From a virus: 48,223 nt of DNA. Positions within the stretch are counted from its first letter, which is position 1; each line of letters begins with the position of its first letter. The notes below the pieces were generated by a model. That model saw only the letters and a program-made list of their open reading frames with translations. It searched no databases and was not told the DNA's origin. Where the stretch lies: the IMG/VR virus record IMGVR_UViG_3300037153_000029, positions 1 through 48,223 of that record. One strand, 5' to 3'. Positions 1 to 6,786 of the stretch are shown piece after piece. The position numbers were made by a program, and so were the translations under genes.

Positions 1-243
1 AAGATCGAGAACGAAGTGACGACCGCCCGGTGCGCGCAACAGTGTCGCGCCAGTCGGCACGATCGAACTGAACTCGATCTTGATCTCTTTCTTGCCGTCT
101 TTGAACGTCGCGATGCCGCCCTGCATCGTCATGTAGAGATGCCCAGCGTTGATCTCGTCGCCGTCGACAGTCTTGTCGCCTTTCAGCGCGGGCTCGATGC
201 GCCCGATTGACGTTTCGATTGCTTTCGCTTTGATCATTTTCAT
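1..243 (-). CDS. Hypothetical protein, 3' end outside window
   Basis: Reading the minus strand from 243, the frame stays open for 81 codons to the window edge, so the C-terminus is missing. The ATG at 243 overlaps the stop of the upstream gene (TGATG), the coupling seen throughout this arm; a second ATG lies two codons later. The visible part is a charged, strand-rich domain with no motif I recognise (for example GHLYMTMQGGIATF near residues 34-47). It is the last visible gene of the minus-strand accessory arm. Confidence 0.7.
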   Translation of the reverse strand, partial: MKMIKAKAIETSIGRIEPALKGDKTVDGDEINAGHLYMTMQGGIATFKDGKKEIKIEFSSIVPTGATLLRAPGGRHFVLDL

Positions 244-530
244 CACTTGACGAGCTGCCACTGGGCGCGTGCCCATGTCAGCTCACTCCGGCAAAACTCC
301 ACAGCGTTGCCACTGTTGCGACTCATTTCGAGCAGCGTCATATAGGTCTCCAGATTCATGCGAATCAGGTCGCGCTGAAAGTCGCGCAGGTCTTTTCCGA
401 GTGTGCTCATGCGAGCCATGTCGGCTTCGATTTGCGCGTGCTGCTGTCGTTGATCGGCAATGAAGTCATCTTCAATTCCCGCGTTCACGCTGGCAGTTAC
501 CGCCAGCGCCAATAGTGTCATCAGTATCAT
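243..530 (-). CDS. Small secreted protein with signal peptide
   Basis: About 95 aa. The N-terminus MILMTLLALAVTASVNA is a classic hydrophobic signal peptide with an AxA-like cleavage site, followed by a helical, Gln/Arg/Glu-rich mature part of about 78 residues with a single Cys. The ATG at 530 overlaps the upstream stop (ATGA); an ATG at 536 adds two residues and lies 9 nt after a GGAG, so either is possible. Export to the periplasm is inferred from the signal alone. Role unknown; an outer-membrane spanin would need a lipobox, and none is visible. Confidence 0.75.
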   Translation of the reverse strand: MILMTLLALAVTASVNAGIEDDFIADQRQQHAQIEADMARMSTLGKDLRDFQRDLIRMNLETYMTLLEMSRNSGNAVEFCRSELTWARAQWQLVK

Positions 531-1096
531 TCGCATGAGATGTTCTCCAGTGCTGATGTGACTTCGCTCCACAGCTCGTCGACTTTCTCTTGCTTCAGCT
601 CGTCGAGTCGCTCTTTCTGTTTCTCTTCGCTGAGCTTGTCAAACTCATCTGGATCGTCGTCGCTGACTGCGACGTAGGCGTCGCGCAGCTCGTCTTTCAG
701 ATCGTCTTCGCTCGGCACATCGACCGAGTCGAGTTCGCTCTCGACCTCTTGCATCGCGTCGACGCGACCCTGCAGCATCTCGCCAACAGGCCCCTGCTGC
801 AGCGAATCTGGCATGTTGCTCAGTTTGTCTTCGCATTCGCTGCCAATGTTCTGCAGCTCGCTCTTGATGTCGTCGATCTCGCCTTCGAGATCATCGAAGC
901 TCGGCTGCTCGCGCTCTTGCAGCGCGTAGACAGGGCTCCAGAATGCGCTCTGCGTCAGCTGTGACGCTTTCGGCGCAGTCTTGCTGCACTGCTTGCGACC
1001 GCCCTTGAACTGCCACCAGTAGTAACTTTCGCCCGCTCTGATGTCGGTGCCAGCGACGTCTTTGCGTGCTTTCTTGACGTAGTGTGCTCGTGCCAT
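527..1096 (-). CDS. Conserved phage protein with MARAHYVKKARKD N-terminus
   Basis: 189 aa. The first 55 residues (MARAHYVKKARKD, then GESYYWW and SQLTQSAFWSP) match a family of uncharacterised proteins I recognise from diverse phages; no function is established. Residues about 65-185 are acidic, heptad-like and Gln/Glu-rich, predicting a long coiled coil. The gene lies 2 nt downstream of the DUF6891-like gene and overlaps the secreted-protein gene. Function unknown. Confidence 0.8.
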   Translation of the reverse strand: MARAHYVKKARKDVAGTDIRAGESYYWWQFKGGRKQCSKTAPKASQLTQSAFWSPVYALQEREQPSFDDLEGEIDDIKSELQNIGSECEDKLSNMPDSLQQGPVGEMLQGRVDAMQEVESELDSVDVPSEDDLKDELRDAYVAVSDDDPDEFDKLSEEKQKERLDELKQEKVDELWSEVTSALENISCE

Positions 1097-1098
1097 AG

Positions 1099-1467
1099 TT
1101 AGTCGTGCCTCCGCTGTGTGAAGTTCTGCTTGTTGATGACGGCGATGCGAGTGTCATCGCTGCCGTCCCAGTTGACGTAGAGACCGTTCTTCGCAAGCTC
1201 AGCGCACACTTCCCAGCCCTTCGACTGATCAGCGAATCTGTGCGCGATGTAGAGCGTGCCGACGAGCTTCCCGTCAACGATCGCTTCAGCATCTTGCTTG
1301 TGATAAAAGATCACGTTCTTCGGCTCGTCGCCGACTGCTGCCCAGCCACAGCTTTGGCAGCACCAGTAGTTCTGACGCGCAACAAAGCCGCGCTTGCGCA
1401 GCTCTTTGAAGGCGTCGTTGAGTCTCTCTTTGTCAGAGAGAATTTTTTCGATTCGATTCATTTTCAT
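1099..1467 (-). CDS. DUF6891-like protein
   Basis: 122 aa. Features are a helical N-terminus, a WCCQSCGW Cys motif near residues 35-42, the FYHKQDAE segment, and a C-terminal strand-rich part ending near VNWDGSDDTRIAV. These resemble the DUF6891 family of uncharacterised bacterial and phage proteins; the assignment is from memory of the motif. The start ATG follows a 17-nt A-rich leader (1470-1486) that is repeated exactly before the gene starting at 6786. Its 5' end overlaps the small gene at 1433-1606 by 35 nt in another frame. Confidence 0.75.
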   Translation of the reverse strand: MKMNRIEKILSDKERLNDAFKELRKRGFVARQNYWCCQSCGWAAVGDEPKNVIFYHKQDAEAIVDGKLVGTLYIAHRFADQSKGWEVCAELAKNGLYVNWDGSDDTRIAVINKQNFTQRRHD

Positions 1468-1606
1468 TTTTCTTTCTGTTGTTGGTTTTTCTGACGACGC
1501 AATCGTGAGCGCGCGAGGCGCCCATGATCGAGTATTTCTTGCCCGTCTCGCGCTCCCTCATCAGGAGCGCGATTCGAGCTTTGAAGTCTGCGACGGTCTC
1601 AGTCAT
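1433..1606 (-). CDS. Small basic protein, 57 aa
   Basis: The ATG at 1606 overlaps the stop of the DUF6011-like gene (ATGA), supporting translational coupling. The N-terminal half (TVADFKARIALLMRERETGK) is amphipathic helical, and the C-terminal half is Lys/Arg/Asn-rich. The last 35 nt overlap the start of the next gene and also contain its repeated leader sequence. No family recognised. Support is the coupled start and the fit to the operon; length alone would not justify the call. Confidence 0.55.
   Translation of the reverse strand: MTETVADFKARIALLMRERETGKKYSIMGASRAHDCVVRKTNNRKKNENESNRKNSL
1470..1486 (-). repeat. 17-nt repeated leader, copy 1
   Basis: The minus-strand sequence ACCAACAACAGAAAGAA ends 3 nt before an ATGAAAA start and is identical to 6791-6807 before another ATGAAAA start. 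It contains CAA repeats and the purine run AGAAAG instead of a strong Shine-Dalgarno. A translation-enhancing role is inferred. Confidence 0.6.
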
Positions 1607-2592
1607 TGCTTGGGTCCGAATTTCGCGCGACGCTCTTCGTTCGACATCGGTCGCAGCGTGTGTGATTCAAGCGCGACGTCGTCATAGTTATAGCTTGCCT
1701 TGCGCGCCTCTTTCGCTGCTTCGAGTCTCTCCATCTCGTCAAAGTCGGCAACGCTCACGATGCCGCTTTTCGCCCAGTAGGCAATGTCTTCAGTCAAGAT
1801 GCCAGCCCAGCGATTTTTCGGGTCTTCAGCGACCCATGCACGCGATCGCGCGTTCATTCGCTTGATCTCGCTGAGCAGTTCTTTCTGATCTGCAGTCATG
1901 TCGAGCTGTGCGTTCTTGCGCGCGTCTTCAGCGAGCATCTCATCAGCTTCATTGCGCTGCCCTTCGTCTTCGATGTCAGCAGCAGCGACCGCCTCTTTCG
2001 AGGCGGTGCTGTCGTGATCTGCACAAGCGTTGACGTGACTGCTGCCCTTGAAGTATTTCGCGCACACGGGGCCGATCGCACCAGCGACGCTTTTCGCCGC
2101 TTTCAAGTGACGACCGCACACGATGCACTTCGAAAACTTTGTGAGAAAATCTTTCGCGTCTGCCAAGTCCATGCGATCAGCTTCAGTCAAGCTGAAGATC
2201 ACGCCGGGTCTGTAGACTGCTTCGAAGTCGACGACTGCACCGCTCTCAGTCATGCGCGCTGGCGACTCGACGATCTCTTTCGCGTAGACGCGAGTCTTGT
2301 CTTTGTTCGGTTTCACGACGTAGATGCGACCGTCTTTTTTGAAGACGCCCATCGTGACAGTCACTTGCTTTGACTGTGACTGCGCTGCGCGCTTCGCCAC
2401 GCGATCTTGCTCATACATGCCGTAGTTCGTGTTCGGGTCGTTGATCTGCCCTTTCGTCTGCTCGGGGCAAGTGATATGACGCACGCCGGCGCCTCGTTCC
2501 CAGATGCAGCGCGTGCCGCTGAAAACCAGCGTGCCGCACTTGGTGCATTTACCACTGAATTTCGCAGTGATTGTTTTCGATTCATTGTTCAT
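1603..2592 (-). CDS. Zinc-finger protein with DUF6011-like domain
   Basis: 329 aa. An N-terminal zinc ribbon (CTKCGTLVFSGTRC, residues 16-29, with a further Cys near 42) is followed by a basic linker. A second Cys cluster, CIVCGRHLKAAKSV then GPVCAKYF (about residues 157-182), is the signature of DUF6011, a small metal-binding domain common in phage and actinobacterial proteins. The C-terminal third is helical and charged. The gene is first in its operon: promoter element 2599-2634 places the -10 hexamer 6 nt before the ATG. A nucleic-acid-binding role is plausible but unproven. Confidence 0.85.
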   Translation of the reverse strand: MNNESKTITAKFSGKCTKCGTLVFSGTRCIWERGAGVRHITCPEQTKGQINDPNTNYGMYEQDRVAKRAAQSQSKQVTVTMGVFKKDGRIYVVKPNKDKTRVYAKEIVESPARMTESGAVVDFEAVYRPGVIFSLTEADRMDLADAKDFLTKFSKCIVCGRHLKAAKSVAGAIGPVCAKYFKGSSHVNACADHDSTASKEAVAAADIEDEGQRNEADEMLAEDARKNAQLDMTADQKELLSEIKRMNARSRAWVAEDPKNRWAGILTEDIAYWAKSGIVSVADFDEMERLEAAKEARKASYNYDDVALESHTLRPMSNEERRAKFGPKQ

Positions 2593-2598
2593 GTGTAG

Positions 2599-2634
2599 AA
2601 TTAAGCACAGGTAGACGCGTGCGCAAGTAGAAAA
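2599..2634 (-). promoter_or_regulatory. Repeated promoter element, copy A
   Basis: Minus strand: TTTTCTA, then CTTGCGCAC (2619-2627), exactly 14 nt, then the -10-like hexamer TTAATT (2599-2604) preceded by TGTGC. The ATG of the DUF6011-like gene is 6 nt downstream. The TTGCGC to hexamer spacing is 16 nt, normal for a sigma70-type promoter. Six other sites in the window share this layout. Confidence 0.7.
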
Positions 2635-2664
2635 TGACGATTTTTGAAAATAGTTTTCTAGCGT

Positions 2665-2874
2665 TCAGCTGAACATATTTTCGAGCTGTCTGCTGAGCGT
2701 CACAGCTGCATTCGAGCAGTGGAACTTGTGACAGTAGCGGCACTCGTAGACGGACTGCCGAGGATTCGCTACAAGCGCAGCGTCGCGCGTCGCGTAGGCT
2801 CGCTTGCGACCGCACGCTCTCCAGCGACGGTGAGCATCCTGCGATCGCCGCGAGTGCTGTCTGTATTTGTTCAT
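2665..2874 (-). CDS. Small basic zinc-knuckle protein
   Basis: 69 aa, strongly basic N-terminus, then YECRYCHKFHC (residues 43-53) as a compact CxxCH..HC metal-binding candidate after a predicted helix (AYATRDAALVA). The start ATG overlaps the stop of the upstream membrane peptide (ATGA). The layout of a helix beside a short zinc knuckle is common in small phage proteins that bind nucleic acid or host RNA polymerase, but I recognise no specific family. Confidence 0.7.
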   Translation of the reverse strand: MNKYRQHSRRSQDAHRRWRACGRKRAYATRDAALVANPRQSVYECRYCHKFHCSNAAVTLSRQLENMFS

Positions 2875-2990
2875 GGAAGGCTCCTGACAGCGTGTGCGAT
2901 CACGACGACGCAGACGAGCAGCGGCGAGAACGCTTTGACTGCAGCTGCGACAACGAACGGCAGCGCGAATGTGAGACCGACGATGATCAT
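2871..2990 (-). CDS. Small membrane peptide, 39 aa
   Basis: The ATG at 2990 overlaps the upstream stop (ATGA), and the stop overlaps the next start. The sequence begins MIIVGLTFALPFVVAAAV and is nearly all hydrophobic, giving one or two membrane segments (about residues 2-18 and 21-34). A longer in-frame extension upstream would overlap the preceding gene heavily and is not hydrophobic, so the coupled start is preferred. Function unknown. Confidence 0.6.
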   Translation of the reverse strand: MIIVGLTFALPFVVAAAVKAFSPLLVCVVVIAHAVRSLP

Positions 2991-3718
2991 TGAATTGCGC
3001 TTTGACGAATTGTGCGAGCTGGGATTGCGATGACTCGATCGTCTGGTCGCTTCAGAAAAGCGTGCAGCATTGATTTGCCGTTCATGTAGGGACCGCAACC
3101 GCTGCACACTTTGTTTTCGAGCTTGATCACTTCGCAGATCATGCCTTTTTTGCCGCCGATCAGCACGCGCGCTCCAGCTTTCAGCTCTTTGCGATCGCTG
3201 CTCGTGCGCGGGTCGAGCTGCAGTTCTTGCCCGTGACGCGCGTCGATCAGCTTGACGAGCATGTCAGCGTGACTGCGCTCGTGACGTGCTGTGCTCTCTG
3301 CGCGATACGCTGCAGCGCTGATCTGTTGCGTCGCATCGTAGTCGCTCAGCTCAGCCCGACTGCATTCGACATCGATGCGATGAAAATTGCGACTGTTCAT
3401 CGTGTCTTCGTGGCGACGCGGAAAATGGCACGCAGCGATTTGCTTCGTGAATTTCGGCTCGACAATTCCGCAGCGCAGATCAGCAGCGCGCTCTTCATGT
3501 CTGAGCGCTTGCTCGCGCAGCAGCTTGATGATCGCTTCAGTGAGCGTCTTCTCTTGTTCGAGCGGCTTCGCGTCAGCGCCTCTGCAGACGCCATTGAAAA
3601 ATCCCCAGTCGACCGTGTAGCCGTGCTTGGCGACTTTGCCGTTGACTTGATATGCTTGCGCGCGTCCGCACGCTTGGCAGGTGCCGAGGTGCGTGTGTTT
3701 TCTTGATTCAGTTTTCAT
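2987..3718 (-). CDS. Hypothetical protein with CxxC motifs at both ends
   Basis: 243 aa from the ATG at 3718. An N-terminal zinc-ribbon-like segment (GTCQACGRAQAY) is followed by HGYTVDWGFFNGVC; the middle is helical and Arg/Glu-rich; the C-terminal 70 residues contain LIGGKKGMICEVIKLENKVC and SGCGPYMNG, suggesting a small beta-barrel with a second Cys pair. The CQACGRAQ plus HGYTV signature recurs in uncharacterised phage and plasmid proteins. The start was chosen because MKTES matches the start of the gene at 6786; an ATG 8 codons upstream is the alternative. Confidence 0.75.
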   Translation of the reverse strand: MKTESRKHTHLGTCQACGRAQAYQVNGKVAKHGYTVDWGFFNGVCRGADAKPLEQEKTLTEAIIKLLREQALRHEERAADLRCGIVEPKFTKQIAACHFPRRHEDTMNSRNFHRIDVECSRAELSDYDATQQISAAAYRAESTARHERSHADMLVKLIDARHGQELQLDPRTSSDRKELKAGARVLIGGKKGMICEVIKLENKVCSGCGPYMNGKSMLHAFLKRPDDRVIAIPARTIRQSAIQ

Positions 3719-3791
3719 CGTGTTTTTTGTTCTGTGCTTCATGCTCAGATTCGCAGCGCCGATCGCTCAGCGCTGCTGATCTGCTCACTGC

Positions 3792-4409
3792 TCAGGCATA
3801 CCAGCTGCAGTAGTGCTGCTTGCCGACGTGCGTCTTGTAGCCGCTGCTGTGACGATGGATGCGCACATACGCTTCGCCGTTGCAACCACCTTGAACGCGC
3901 TTGATGCCGTTGTCTTTCATGTCGTAGTCTTTGGTCAGCTCGACGTCAGGATTCGGCGTGACTGCGCAGCTCATGAAACCGTCAGTGCCGGGCACTTGCT
4001 GCCCCGCGATCGCGACGACTTCGACTGACTTGTCGAGCACGCGCACAACTTTGAAAAATTCAACGTTGGTCTGGTCGTAACCCCATGACGTTGCCAACAG
4101 ATCGCCGACGCTGTAGTGATCAGCTGCGCGGACGTTGTTGCGCGCTGCGTGCTGCTCAGCTTTGAACGCTTCGCTCGCTTTGCGTGACTGCGCATGATTC
4201 GCGATCGCTTCGCGTGCTGCAGCTTCAGTCTTGTAGATGTAATTGAAGTCTGGCTTGTTGCGCTTGCCGCTGAAGGCGACAGCTTGAAAGCGATCGACTC
4301 CGTTCGACTGTGTGAACGGCGCGACATATCCGACCGCTGCGCAGTCGTTCGCTTTGATTTCAACTGAGTTTTTCGGAATATACCAATCTCTGCTTTGATT
4401 CATTTTCAT
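3792..4409 (-). CDS. Conserved phage hypothetical (WGYDQTN family)
   Basis: 205 aa. The stretch SVGDLLATSWGYDQTNVEFF (about residues 108-127) is a recognisable motif of an uncharacterised family found in many phages and mobile elements; flanking strands suggest a small barrel. The C-terminus has GCNGEAYVRIHRHSSGYK. The ATG at 4409 lies 5 nt after the -10 hexamer of promoter copy B, implying a leaderless or nearly leaderless transcript. An upstream in-frame extension would run through that promoter and is not favoured. Confidence 0.75.
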   Translation of the reverse strand: MKMNQSRDWYIPKNSVEIKANDCAAVGYVAPFTQSNGVDRFQAVAFSGKRNKPDFNYIYKTEAAAREAIANHAQSRKASEAFKAEQHAARNNVRAADHYSVGDLLATSWGYDQTNVEFFKVVRVLDKSVEVVAIAGQQVPGTDGFMSCAVTPNPDVELTKDYDMKDNGIKRVQGGCNGEAYVRIHRHSSGYKTHVGKQHYCSWYA

Positions 4410-4450
4410 GATACAAGATCGCACAAAGCTACAAGTGCGCAAGTAGAAAA
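4410..4450 (-). promoter_or_regulatory. Repeated promoter element, copy B
   Basis: Minus strand: TTTTCTA, CTTGCGCAC (4435-4443), 14 nt, hexamer GATCTT (4415-4420) preceded by TGTGC, then 5 nt and the ATG. Identical layout to copies A, C and D, and especially close to D in the GATCTT region. The segment just upstream (4473-4519) is also duplicated near copy D. Confidence 0.7.
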
Positions 4451-4472
4451 TGCAAAAAAACGAAGATTTTTT

Positions 4473-4519
4473 CGCTCTCGCAGCGTGCTGATTTCGAGCA
4501 CTTTACGGATGATTGCTCT
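4473..4519 (-). repeat. Duplicated 47-nt segment, copy 1
   Basis: By eye 32 of 47 positions match 7579-7625 without gaps. Both copies lie just upstream (minus strand) of a promoter of the CTTGCGCAC type. In one frame both read RAIIRK, with the early differences at third codon positions. No start codon is visible for this copy. Confidence 0.5.
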
Positions 4520-4523
4520 CTGA

Positions 4524-4571
4524 GAGAGAAAAGAAAAAGCGCGCTGCAGCGATTTCTCGCACACAGCGCGC
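4524..4571 (-). terminator. Intrinsic terminator after DUF932 gene
   Basis: Minus strand: GCGCGCTG (4571-4564), 17-nt loop, CAGCGCGC (4546-4539), followed by TTTTTCTTTTCT. An 8-bp perfect GC-rich stem with a T-rich tail, 44 nt after the DUF932 stop codon. Confidence 0.8.
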
Positions 4572-4614
4572 CTCTCAGTCGATGACTGGCGAGCAGTCTC
4601 GACGTTGTTGATTG

Positions 4615-5406
4615 TTAGTTCAAGCCCTGCTCGATCATGCCGTCGCCTTCGATGATGTCGCTGCGCTTGAAGTCGAGTCCGACTTGCGTGTCGAACAAGC
4701 CATGCAGGCGCTGCGTGCGTCGCGAAAGCTCGTTGAGCTGCAAGCCCTTCATCACTTCTGTGAAGCTGTTGAACAAGCTCCACGCAGTGCGCGGTGCGAA
4801 CTCTTCATGCTTTGAGTGACGCCACTGTTGAAGCAGCGGCGGGACTTGCGTCGATGTCGCAGCGCGAGCATCGATCGCTCGCACGATCAGATCGTGAGCG
4901 AGCATGTCGGTCAGCTCAAAGTTTTTATACGCTGCGATGCGTGTGTCTTGATCATGCCAGCGCGAGACGAGCTGACCGATCGATGTCTGCACGAGACCCG
5001 GCAGGTCGCGCATGATGTGCGTCGTGTGCTTGCGCGTCATGCGAATCTCGCCACTGAAGCTGAGATTGTCGCAGACGAACACTGAAGCACCGACAACGAG
5101 GCCAGCTGGGAAACTCTTGTCATGCGAATTGCGCAAACCGAGCACCCACGCATAGTCCTCTGAGTTCTGACCGTTAGCGATCTGCATCAGCCCGAAGTAG
5201 CGGTTGCCGCCGCGCGTCAAGCTGTGTGTCTGATTGACGATCGAAAGACCGTCGCTCTTGAGCGTGTCTTCAACGCGCTCGATCAGTGCAGTGTGAGGGA
5301 TTGGCGTCCAAGTATCTGTCGCGTCTGGAGTCGGGACGATCTCGACTTCAGCTCGTTCGACTTTTGATGCTCCACAGTGGAGAATCAGGTCTGTCGTTTT
5401 ATTCAT
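4615..5406 (-). CDS. DUF932 family protein
   Basis: 263 aa. The overall pattern matches DUF932 phage/plasmid proteins: an N-terminal helix (PHTALIERVEDTLKSDGL), the core RYFGLMQIANG, VFVCDNLSFSGEIRMTRKHT, and the C-terminal TAWSLFNSFTEVMKGL. DUF932 proteins are widespread on mobile elements, and their biochemical role is not firmly established. Monocistronic: its own promoter (copy C, 5407-5456) and a strong intrinsic terminator (4524-4571) bracket it. Length is typical for the short form of the family. Confidence 0.9.
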   Translation of the reverse strand: MNKTTDLILHCGASKVERAEVEIVPTPDATDTWTPIPHTALIERVEDTLKSDGLSIVNQTHSLTRGGNRYFGLMQIANGQNSEDYAWVLGLRNSHDKSFPAGLVVGASVFVCDNLSFSGEIRMTRKHTTHIMRDLPGLVQTSIGQLVSRWHDQDTRIAAYKNFELTDMLAHDLIVRAIDARAATSTQVPPLLQQWRHSKHEEFAPRTAWSLFNSFTEVMKGLQLNELSRRTQRLHGLFDTQVGLDFKRSDIIEGDGMIEQGLN

Positions 5407-5456
5407 GGCGCAGACTTTAGCACAAGCAGAAACGTGCGCAAGTATTTTTTTCTACT
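5407..5456 (-). promoter_or_regulatory. Repeated promoter element, copy C
   Basis: Minus strand: AT-rich run, TACTTGCGCAC (CTTGCGCAC at 5434-5442), 14 nt, hexamer TAAAGT (5414-5419) preceded by TGTGC, 7 nt, then the ATG of the DUF932 gene. TAAAGT matches TATAAT at 4 of 6 positions, the best -10 among the left-arm copies. Confidence 0.75.
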
Positions 5457-5461
5457 TTTTT

Positions 5462-5734
5462 TCAAGCGCCGGGAAGCGTCACTGTGAGCACGTTCGCGGG
5501 CAGCTTCTCTTCAGGCACAATCGTGAGCCACTGATCTTTCGCGACTTCGAGCTGCAGCGGTGAAAGCTCAGCGTTGATCGTCATCCCTTTCGCGGGGCCG
5601 ACGTAACCGTGCGGCATCTCGACGTAGATTTTGACGGGCACTTGCTGCCACTGTGTGACGTGCCCGCCTTTGTGATCGATCTCAAGCCACTTGATGTCGA
5701 GCTGTGTCGTGCCCAGCATCAAGAATCGCTTCAT
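5462..5734 (-). CDS. Hypothetical protein, 90 aa
   Basis: Predicted all-beta: short alternating hydrophobic strands (KRFLMLGTTQLDIKWLEI, QQVPVKIYVEMP, LTIVPEEKLPANVLTVTLPG). No motif or family recognised. The start overlaps the stop of the upstream 57-aa gene (5731-5734), and it is the last gene of this operon before promoter copy C. Codon use and coupling support a real gene. Confidence 0.7.
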   Translation of the reverse strand: MKRFLMLGTTQLDIKWLEIDHKGGHVTQWQQVPVKIYVEMPHGYVGPAKGMTINAELSPLQLEVAKDQWLTIVPEEKLPANVLTVTLPGA

Positions 5735-5904
5735 GGCTGTGTGCGTGAGTATTTGATCGCGCGCAGAATCAGCGTGATGGCGTCTTTGCGCTCGCGTTCA
5801 GTCAGCTCGCGCGAGTCGTAGAAAAAGTCCTGCACGAGACGCTCGAACAGCGCTTCAGCGAGTTCGACCTCGTTGTCTGCATCTTCAATGTTGACTGCGC
5901 TCAT
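5731..5904 (-). CDS. Small acidic helical protein, 57 aa
   Basis: Starts at ATG 5904, which overlaps the stop of the basic 35-aa peptide upstream. The sequence begins MSAVNIEDADNEVELAEALF and then VQDFFYDSRELTERERKD, an acidic helical protein. A longer frame to 6042 exists but lies over two other coupled genes, so the ATGA-coupled start is preferred. No family recognised. Confidence 0.65.
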   Translation of the reverse strand: MSAVNIEDADNEVELAEALFERLVQDFFYDSRELTERERKDAITLILRAIKYSRTQP

Positions 5905-6008
5905 CGTTTGCGATTGCGACGTGTGCGCACGACGACTTTGCGCTTGCGCTGGCCGCCCTGCTGTCTGCGCGTGTAGACAGTCTTGTCGCCTTGTCTGCTG
6001 CAGCTCAT
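5901..6008 (-). CDS. Very basic 35-aa peptide
   Basis: A 36-codon frame, ATG at 6008 and TGA at 5901, coupled by ATGA overlaps on both sides. Composition is dominated by Arg, Lys and Gln (TRRQQGGQRKRKVVVRTRRN). No family recognised. Such a composition would bind nucleic acid non-specifically. It resembles in character two other basic micro-proteins at 7971 and 8669 that open the late operon. Confidence 0.6.
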   Translation of the reverse strand: MSCSRQGDKTVYTRRQQGGQRKRKVVVRTRRNRKR

Positions 6009-6241
6009 CGACCGCGCACTCCGACGACGTTGTTCTTCTCAAACATCAGCCCGTTCGAATAGACGTCGATCTCGCGCTTGCCAATGATGATGCGCGACGT
6101 CGGCACACCCTGCACGGCGCCGATTTGCTGTCGTTCGATGATGTAGTTGTGATGCTCTGCACGCCAAGCGCGTTTCGCTCGACGATCATCAGCGTGTGCG
6201 CTCGTGGCAATCGCCAGTAGTATTGTGATCAATGTTTTCAT
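6005..6241 (-). CDS. Small secreted protein with signal peptide
   Basis: 78 aa. MKTLITILLAIATSAHA is a signal peptide with an AHA cleavage site. The mature part is basic and beta-prone (HNYIIERQQIGAVQG, SRIIIGKREIDVYSNGL). The ATG at 6241 lies 5 nt downstream of the -10-like hexamer of promoter copy E. It heads an operon running to 5462. A periplasmic location is inferred; the function is unknown. Confidence 0.75.
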   Translation of the reverse strand: MKTLITILLAIATSAHADDRRAKRAWRAEHHNYIIERQQIGAVQGVPTSRIIIGKREIDVYSNGLMFEKNNVVGVRGR

Positions 6242-6276
6242 GATGTATTTTTGCACTTGTAGAAAAAGAGCACAAG
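6242..6276 (-). promoter_or_regulatory. Repeated promoter element, copy E (diverged)
   Basis: Minus strand: CTTGTGCTC (6268-6276) in place of CTTGCGCAC, 15 nt (one more than the other copies), hexamer AAAAAT (6247-6252) preceded by TGC, then 5 nt and ATG. The upstream end abuts the T-tract of the terminator at 6276-6318, so one unit ends where the next begins. Confidence 0.55.
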
Positions 6277-6318
6277 AAAAAAGTTGCCCGCGTCGTGGAT
6301 TAGACGCTCGCTGCGGGC
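6276..6318 (-). terminator. Intrinsic terminator after the gene at 6418
   Basis: Minus strand: GCCCGC (6318-6313) pairs with GCGGGC (6291-6286), with further internal GTC/GAC pairing, then AACTTTTTTC. Stem plus T-tract fits a rho-independent terminator. The 99 bases between it and the gene stop at 6418 hold nothing I recognise. Confidence 0.65.
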
Positions 6319-6417
6319 GGACGAGCTGTATGTTGCGCTGCCAAGGGAAAGCAAGACAAAAACCTCAGCAGCTTTCTGTGTCGTCTTACGCTCTCACGAC
6401 TTACGAGATTCAATGCT

Positions 6418-6786
6418 TTAGTCCTTCTTGTTGAGTGCTTCGTCGATGAGCTGCATCAGCGCACGCGCGCCAGCTGGCGTGAGACTGCCCCACGCTTCCT
6501 TGCCGTTGCGCGCGCCATCAGCTTGCTCATTGCAGATGATCGTCAGCGCGCCGTCGTGCTCGACCGTGATCTCAGTCATCTGAGTGCCCTCGCCGTATGC
6601 TTTCCAGTGCGGTCGCGAGACACGAAAATCAGAGACTTTCGGTCGATCGATTGCGTCGAAGCCGATCGTTGTGTGCTGCGTGTATTGATCGCCAGCTCGC
6701 GCTTGTTCGATCGTCTTGCACTTGAAGCGATCGAGCTTGCCGAGAATTTCTGGCGCCGTCAGTTGTTTTTTCGATTCAGTTTTCAT
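6418..6786 (-). CDS. Hypothetical protein, 122 aa
   Basis: Starts MKTESKKQLTAPEILGKLDR, then a mixed alpha/beta body with FRVSRPHWKAYGEGTQMTEI and a C-terminal helix (AGARALMQLIDEALNK). No family recognised. The start was chosen by the repeated 17-nt leader just upstream (6791-6807) and by similarity of MKTES to the gene at 3718. The first codons overlap the end of the upstream gene by 11 nt. Confidence 0.7.
   Translation of the reverse strand: MKTESKKQLTAPEILGKLDRFKCKTIEQARAGDQYTQHTTIGFDAIDRPKVSDFRVSRPHWKAYGEGTQMTEITVEHDGALTIICNEQADGARNGKEAWGSLTPAGARALMQLIDEALNKKD

Noticed and set aside
2663-2674. Perfect 12-bp palindrome GTTCAGCTGAAC as operator
   Set aside because: It overlaps the stop region of the small zinc-knuckle gene and occurs once in what I read; one palindrome of this size is not enough evidence.
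3753-3776. Terminator hairpin GCAGCGC/GCGCTGC
   Set aside because: A perfect 7-bp stem, but no T-tract on either side; left as an unexplained hairpin in the 73-nt gap between 3718 and 3792.
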